The notes under the pieces: model-generated | The model's database searches: none | Told to the model about the DNA's origin: nothing | Seen by the model: the letters and a program-made list of their open reading frames with translations, nothing else | Position numbers and translations under genes: made by a program | Assembly (NCBI GenBank): GCA_028023455.1 | Contig: JAQFVV010000511.1 | Span: 1 to 64,000, forward strand | Direction: 5' to 3' | Source of the DNA: Epiperipatus broadwayi | Taxonomy: Eukaryota; Onychophora; Udeonychophora; Euonychophora; Peripatidae | Length of the DNA: 64,000 bases | Part shown: positions 60,720 through 64,000 of the stretch, one piece after another | Numbering within the stretch: position 1 is the stretch's first letter | How the letters are laid out: every line of letters begins with the position of its first letter

Positions 60720-60870
60720 AAAGTTGTTTTATACTTTATTAAAAATACACAAAATAAAGGACTTAGTAAATATTTGCTTGTATACCTTTATATAGAGCAA
60801 AAACTTGGACAGTTAGAAATAATGGTGATAAAAGATTGAAGACTTCAGAGATGTTACTTAACTACCTAGT
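60720..60870 (+). pseudogene. short LINE relic (reverse-transcriptase C-terminal segment)
   Basis: One plus-strand frame reads LYRAKTWTVRNNGDKRLKTS, then EMLL (about 60796-60860), matching the family segment LYG-ETWT-RK-DEKRL---EM that follows the palm domain of RTE/BovB-like reverse transcriptases. It is too short to place in a family. Confidence 0.5.
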
Positions 60871-60874
60871 ATTT

Positions 60875-62460
60875 ATTTTCTATATCAGTCTTCTAATGAA
60901 GTCAGAAGTCCAAATCTCATCTTCTTACAGTAATGTCAAACATAATCTTGTCATCCTTCTTCTATCTAAATAACTTATGCAAATTGTTGAACATCCTTGA
61001 TAAATAAAGTAAGGAATATTTAATCCAGATAAAGAATTACTTTGGTAAAACCATGTTTCCATGTGTACAACTACATCAACAGCTTTAGGTTTCCCTGTTT
61101 ATCTATCTTCTAATCTACCATTAATCTATGTCCAAAAAATTTTATTTTTGATGAAGTGATAATAGATTATCTTTCCAAGATGTATTATTTTATCTATGCT
61201 AAAGCATCAGTGAGTACCAACTTCAACATTCCTTAAACTGTCTACTACAATCCTACCATCAAGTACCTGTTTTAATTAAAACATTTTTTCTGTGCTCATT
61301 AAATTTGGAACTAGAAAATTGTTGACATTTTAAACAGTATAATGCAGTGTCTTACTGAATTAAATATTTTGTTGTGTGTTTTATTCCGATATCTCAGTTT
61401 TGTGGATCAGTAAATGTATTATATGCATTTCAAAAATGTTTTCTAGTATTAATAATGTTTTGAGTGCACAAAGCACATCACAACTTCCATATAACAAATT
61501 TATTACAGATGCAATGCACTTCATTATAACTACTTCTTTATTTGAGAGCAAAATTAAATACCATGGCACCTACTTATTGACCCATCCACCAAGCTCAGAA
61601 GAAACTCTTAGTCTAATGTCAGATTTCAGTAATCGATTTATTTTTAAAGGGATCAAGCTTTAGTTCTAGATCCCCAAATATTTGGACTTCCCATTGATTT
61701 TCAAATATCTTTTTTATCAGCTATGATGAAATTCTTTCAGGTTCAGGTCATATATTTTCATATAGCCAGGAAAAAACAAGTGTGAACTTTTATTTTGCAA
61801 TGCACTGAGCAGCAAAAATGTAAAAATATCATCCTTACAATCACACATTGCCAAGTATCTTCCTTATGTGCACTTGTTATTTGAAGAAAGGGCTCTTCAC
61901 AATCTCACAACTACTACTTTTAGTTTTCAGTATGTTTTAAAGTGCTTGTTTTGTTTTTAATTTCATTGTTCCTAAATTCTAATCCCTTTTTCAAAAATAA
62001 AATTAAAAAAATTAAACTTAGCAAGATCCAATTCTGACTTTACCTGATATTTTTTCAGTTACATGGAACTTTCACTGATGGTTTGCAAATTGTGAAATCT
62101 GTCAAATGAATTAATTGCCTATTTGTTGGAGTTATTTATCTTATTGTCACCGAAATTCAAATGGAAATATATCATCTTTACCATAAATTTTATATATATA
62201 ATTATTTTTCTTTTGTTTTGTTGTTGTATTCTCTCTTCCTCTTTTACACTTAAATTAGTATTTATGATAATGTTGTGGTTTTGTTCATATTTAATCTAGG
62301 TTTTGTTTTTTATTCCTCTAGGTGTTTTTTGTTACTATATTATTTTTTATCATGAAATTTAATACTCTAATTTCTAAATCGTCTACATGAATTATAATAT
62401 CTGAGTACAATACTTTTTTATATAACCTACATGCAATAACTTCTTTGTATAAATGGAGAG
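60875..62460. other. spacer, no gene recognised
   Basis: The 95-codon plus frame at 61376-61663 and its minus partner have no recognisable motif or domain. The sequence is a little more varied than the surroundings (60.9-61.3 and 61.5-61.9 kb) and could be remains of an unrecognised transposon. Confidence 0.4.
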
Positions 62461-62464
62461 GGGC

Positions 62465-62556
62465 TAGAGATCAGAGAAGGTGGATTGAACTTGGAGAAAC
62501 CTTCATTCTGTAGTGCATCGATAATAGTTAAAAATGATGATGATGATGATGATGTA
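62465..62556 (+). repeat. very short RTE-type LINE tail with (GAT)n end
   Basis: GGCTAGAGATCAGAGAAGGT, GGATTGAACTTGGAGAAACC and TTCATTCTGTAGTGCATCGA match the 3' end of the RTE family (as at 35.2 and 38.3 kb, reversed), followed by AAAATGATGATGATGATGAT. RTE elements typically end in short tandem repeats of this sort. A strongly 5'-truncated insertion of about 90 bp. Confidence 0.8.
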
Positions 62557-62559
62557 GTT

Positions 62560-64000
62560 GTAGGATTACTAAATTTACGCCAAAACTAAAAAAAGATTAT
62601 AAAATGTGTGTACATGTAGTATATAACAAAATTCCAAAATTATTGAAAAAAATATTTTTTTTTTTGTATAAAGTGAAAGAAGAATTGTTGGGAATCTATT
62701 AGCGGCAATAGAATTATGGAAGATATTTTGGAAGAAATTATAAAAAGTTTGAGAAAAAATGATAAAAGGGAAAATTTGATTGACAATTGTTAAGAAACAT
62801 AGCAAAAACATGATATAGTCTAGTGTAATAAATAGGATATAATGTTTTGGCTGATGTCTAATGAATGAATCCACCTCTGCACTTACCTATTGACCCTATA
62901 TACACACACATAAATACCGTAATAATTATTATTAATCACTTCTCACTGTAGAAATTATGTCATATCTAACTCAGATATACGTTTTAATCTGAGGGGAAAG
63001 GAATTTGACACCTTTAGGTTAAATTATAATAGTTTTATATAGTTAACTACTAAGATATGTAAAAGATTGTGACGTGAACACCTTGGGCGTTATTTAGTAT
63101 TTTTGATGTGTTTATTCATTTGATTAAAGTATATATACGATACAAATTGAAAGATATAAGTATATTTAGGATATGTGTGTATGTTATAAGACAATGTCTT
63201 TAATACTGTTGTTGTTTATATTTTATTATTTTTATAGATAAGAAGGTTACCCATTTATGGAAATGCATTCTTGTCTTTAATATATTCAATATAACCTTAT
63301 GTCAGAATAACTTCACTATATTTCATTTATAGGTAGGAAACAAACCTCAAAACTTTTCAATTTATTTATTTTTACCCGACCTTTATTCCAATATTATCAA
63401 CAAATACGTAAACTTAAAGTTCCTAATGACATACAAACAACCAAGAGGGATTGATTACAAATTTTAAATTCTTTATAGATTTCTTCATAAACTTATCTAC
63501 CTACACCATGCACTTATTAAATATAAATAACATTTAGAGAAGATTTTATGTTAAAGAACTCGGCCAAGAATTTTTTTTAAAAAAAAAGAATTTGTTTAAG
63601 ATTAATAAAAGAAAAAAACAACGTAATTTTATTAGGTTTCTTCTTTGGACTGAGAAGAATCAAATAACGGATTGTTTATAAAAGATAATCATTCTGTACA
63701 GTTATTAATTACGATGTCCAAACAAGAGAACTCTTTCTTAAATTATAGAAACTTGAAACAAATACATAAATTTTTATTTAATTAACCTTTCAATCACATT
63801 TATAAGCTGATATATAAATATAAGCTTACAGCTTTGATAGTCCTGAGAGAAGTTAACCCTTTTTGGTCCTGATTCTATTACTTAACCTTTACACAATCTT
63901 GGGCCAGTGTTAGAACATCACTTATGTATATTTTAAGACTTTATTTAACTGTTCCAAATAAAGGCACTAGCAGAGCAGATTGGAGTTTAAAAGTATATAC
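62560..64000. other. AT-rich spacer to the end of the window
   Basis: No gene or repeat family recognised. The last 70 bases (TAACTGTTCCAAATAAAGGC) resemble the 3' part of SINE family B only vaguely. Confidence 0.45.

Noticed and set aside
61376-61663. 95-codon plus-strand open frame and its minus partner
   Set aside because: No recognisable motif, no start context, no splice signals that would extend it. Overlapping frames on both strands suggest chance.

Overview
The window looks like AT-rich (roughly 70% or more by eye) non-coding DNA from an animal nuclear genome, most likely a mollusc and probably a cephalopod. Grounds: no dense coding, no operons or bacterial signals, abundant decayed non-LTR retrotransposons, several tRNA-derived short interspersed elements (SINEs), many microsatellites and many fold-back repeats. 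The cephalopod assignment rests on the kind of repeats (RTE-like reverse transcriptases and tRNA-derived SINEs of the sort reported from octopus and squid). It is inference, not proof. I found no intact protein-coding gene, no rRNA, no confident functional tRNA and no CRISPR array. The longest open frames (up to 132 codons) are pieces of reverse transcriptase or chance frames in AT-rich DNA.

Layout. 1-8.6 kb: AT-rich spacer with an RTE-type LINE tail (about 3.94-4.73 kb) and a decayed minus-strand coding remnant with Cys pairs and 19-residue repeats (6.40-6.66 kb). 8.58-11.37 kb: one nearly full-length but broken endonuclease/reverse-transcriptase LINE on the plus strand. 11.77-11.90 kb: a less AT-rich island with a perfect Kozak ATG followed at once by a consensus splice donor, the best candidate for the start of a real host gene. 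12-16.4 kb: AT-rich spacer. 16.4-17.1 kb: minus-strand LINE 3' half with a C-terminal Cys/His motif. 19-20.3 kb: two more RTE tails in opposite orientations. 20.6-22.6 kb: consecutive fold-back elements of two families. 23-30 kb: mostly featureless spacer. 30.4-32.9 kb: two more fold-back family members (one carrying a tRNA-Gly-like SINE) and a 173-bp tandem duplication. 33.8 kb: a compact hairpin like a miRNA precursor or tiny MITE. 35.2-39.6 kb: two minus-strand RTE copies, with a third reverse-transcriptase relic on the plus strand between them. 40.9-46.1 kb: a striking cluster of inverted repeats, including a palindrome with arms of about 360 bp and one with arms of about 130 bp. 46.3-47.7 kb: another RTE copy. 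48-64 kb: spacer with SINE copies (three of the tRNA-Gly type in the whole window), a 207-231 bp tandem repeat and a truncated RTE tail ending in a (GAT)n run.

No set of genes works together here. The coding relics are independent retrotransposon insertions, apparently dead: frameshifts, stops and altered catalytic Asp residues are visible. The non-autonomous repeats are SINEs, presumably moved by LINE machinery, and fold-back elements that may be DNA-transposon derivatives. The most unusual property is the density of long inverted repeats, which would form hairpin RNA if transcribed through.
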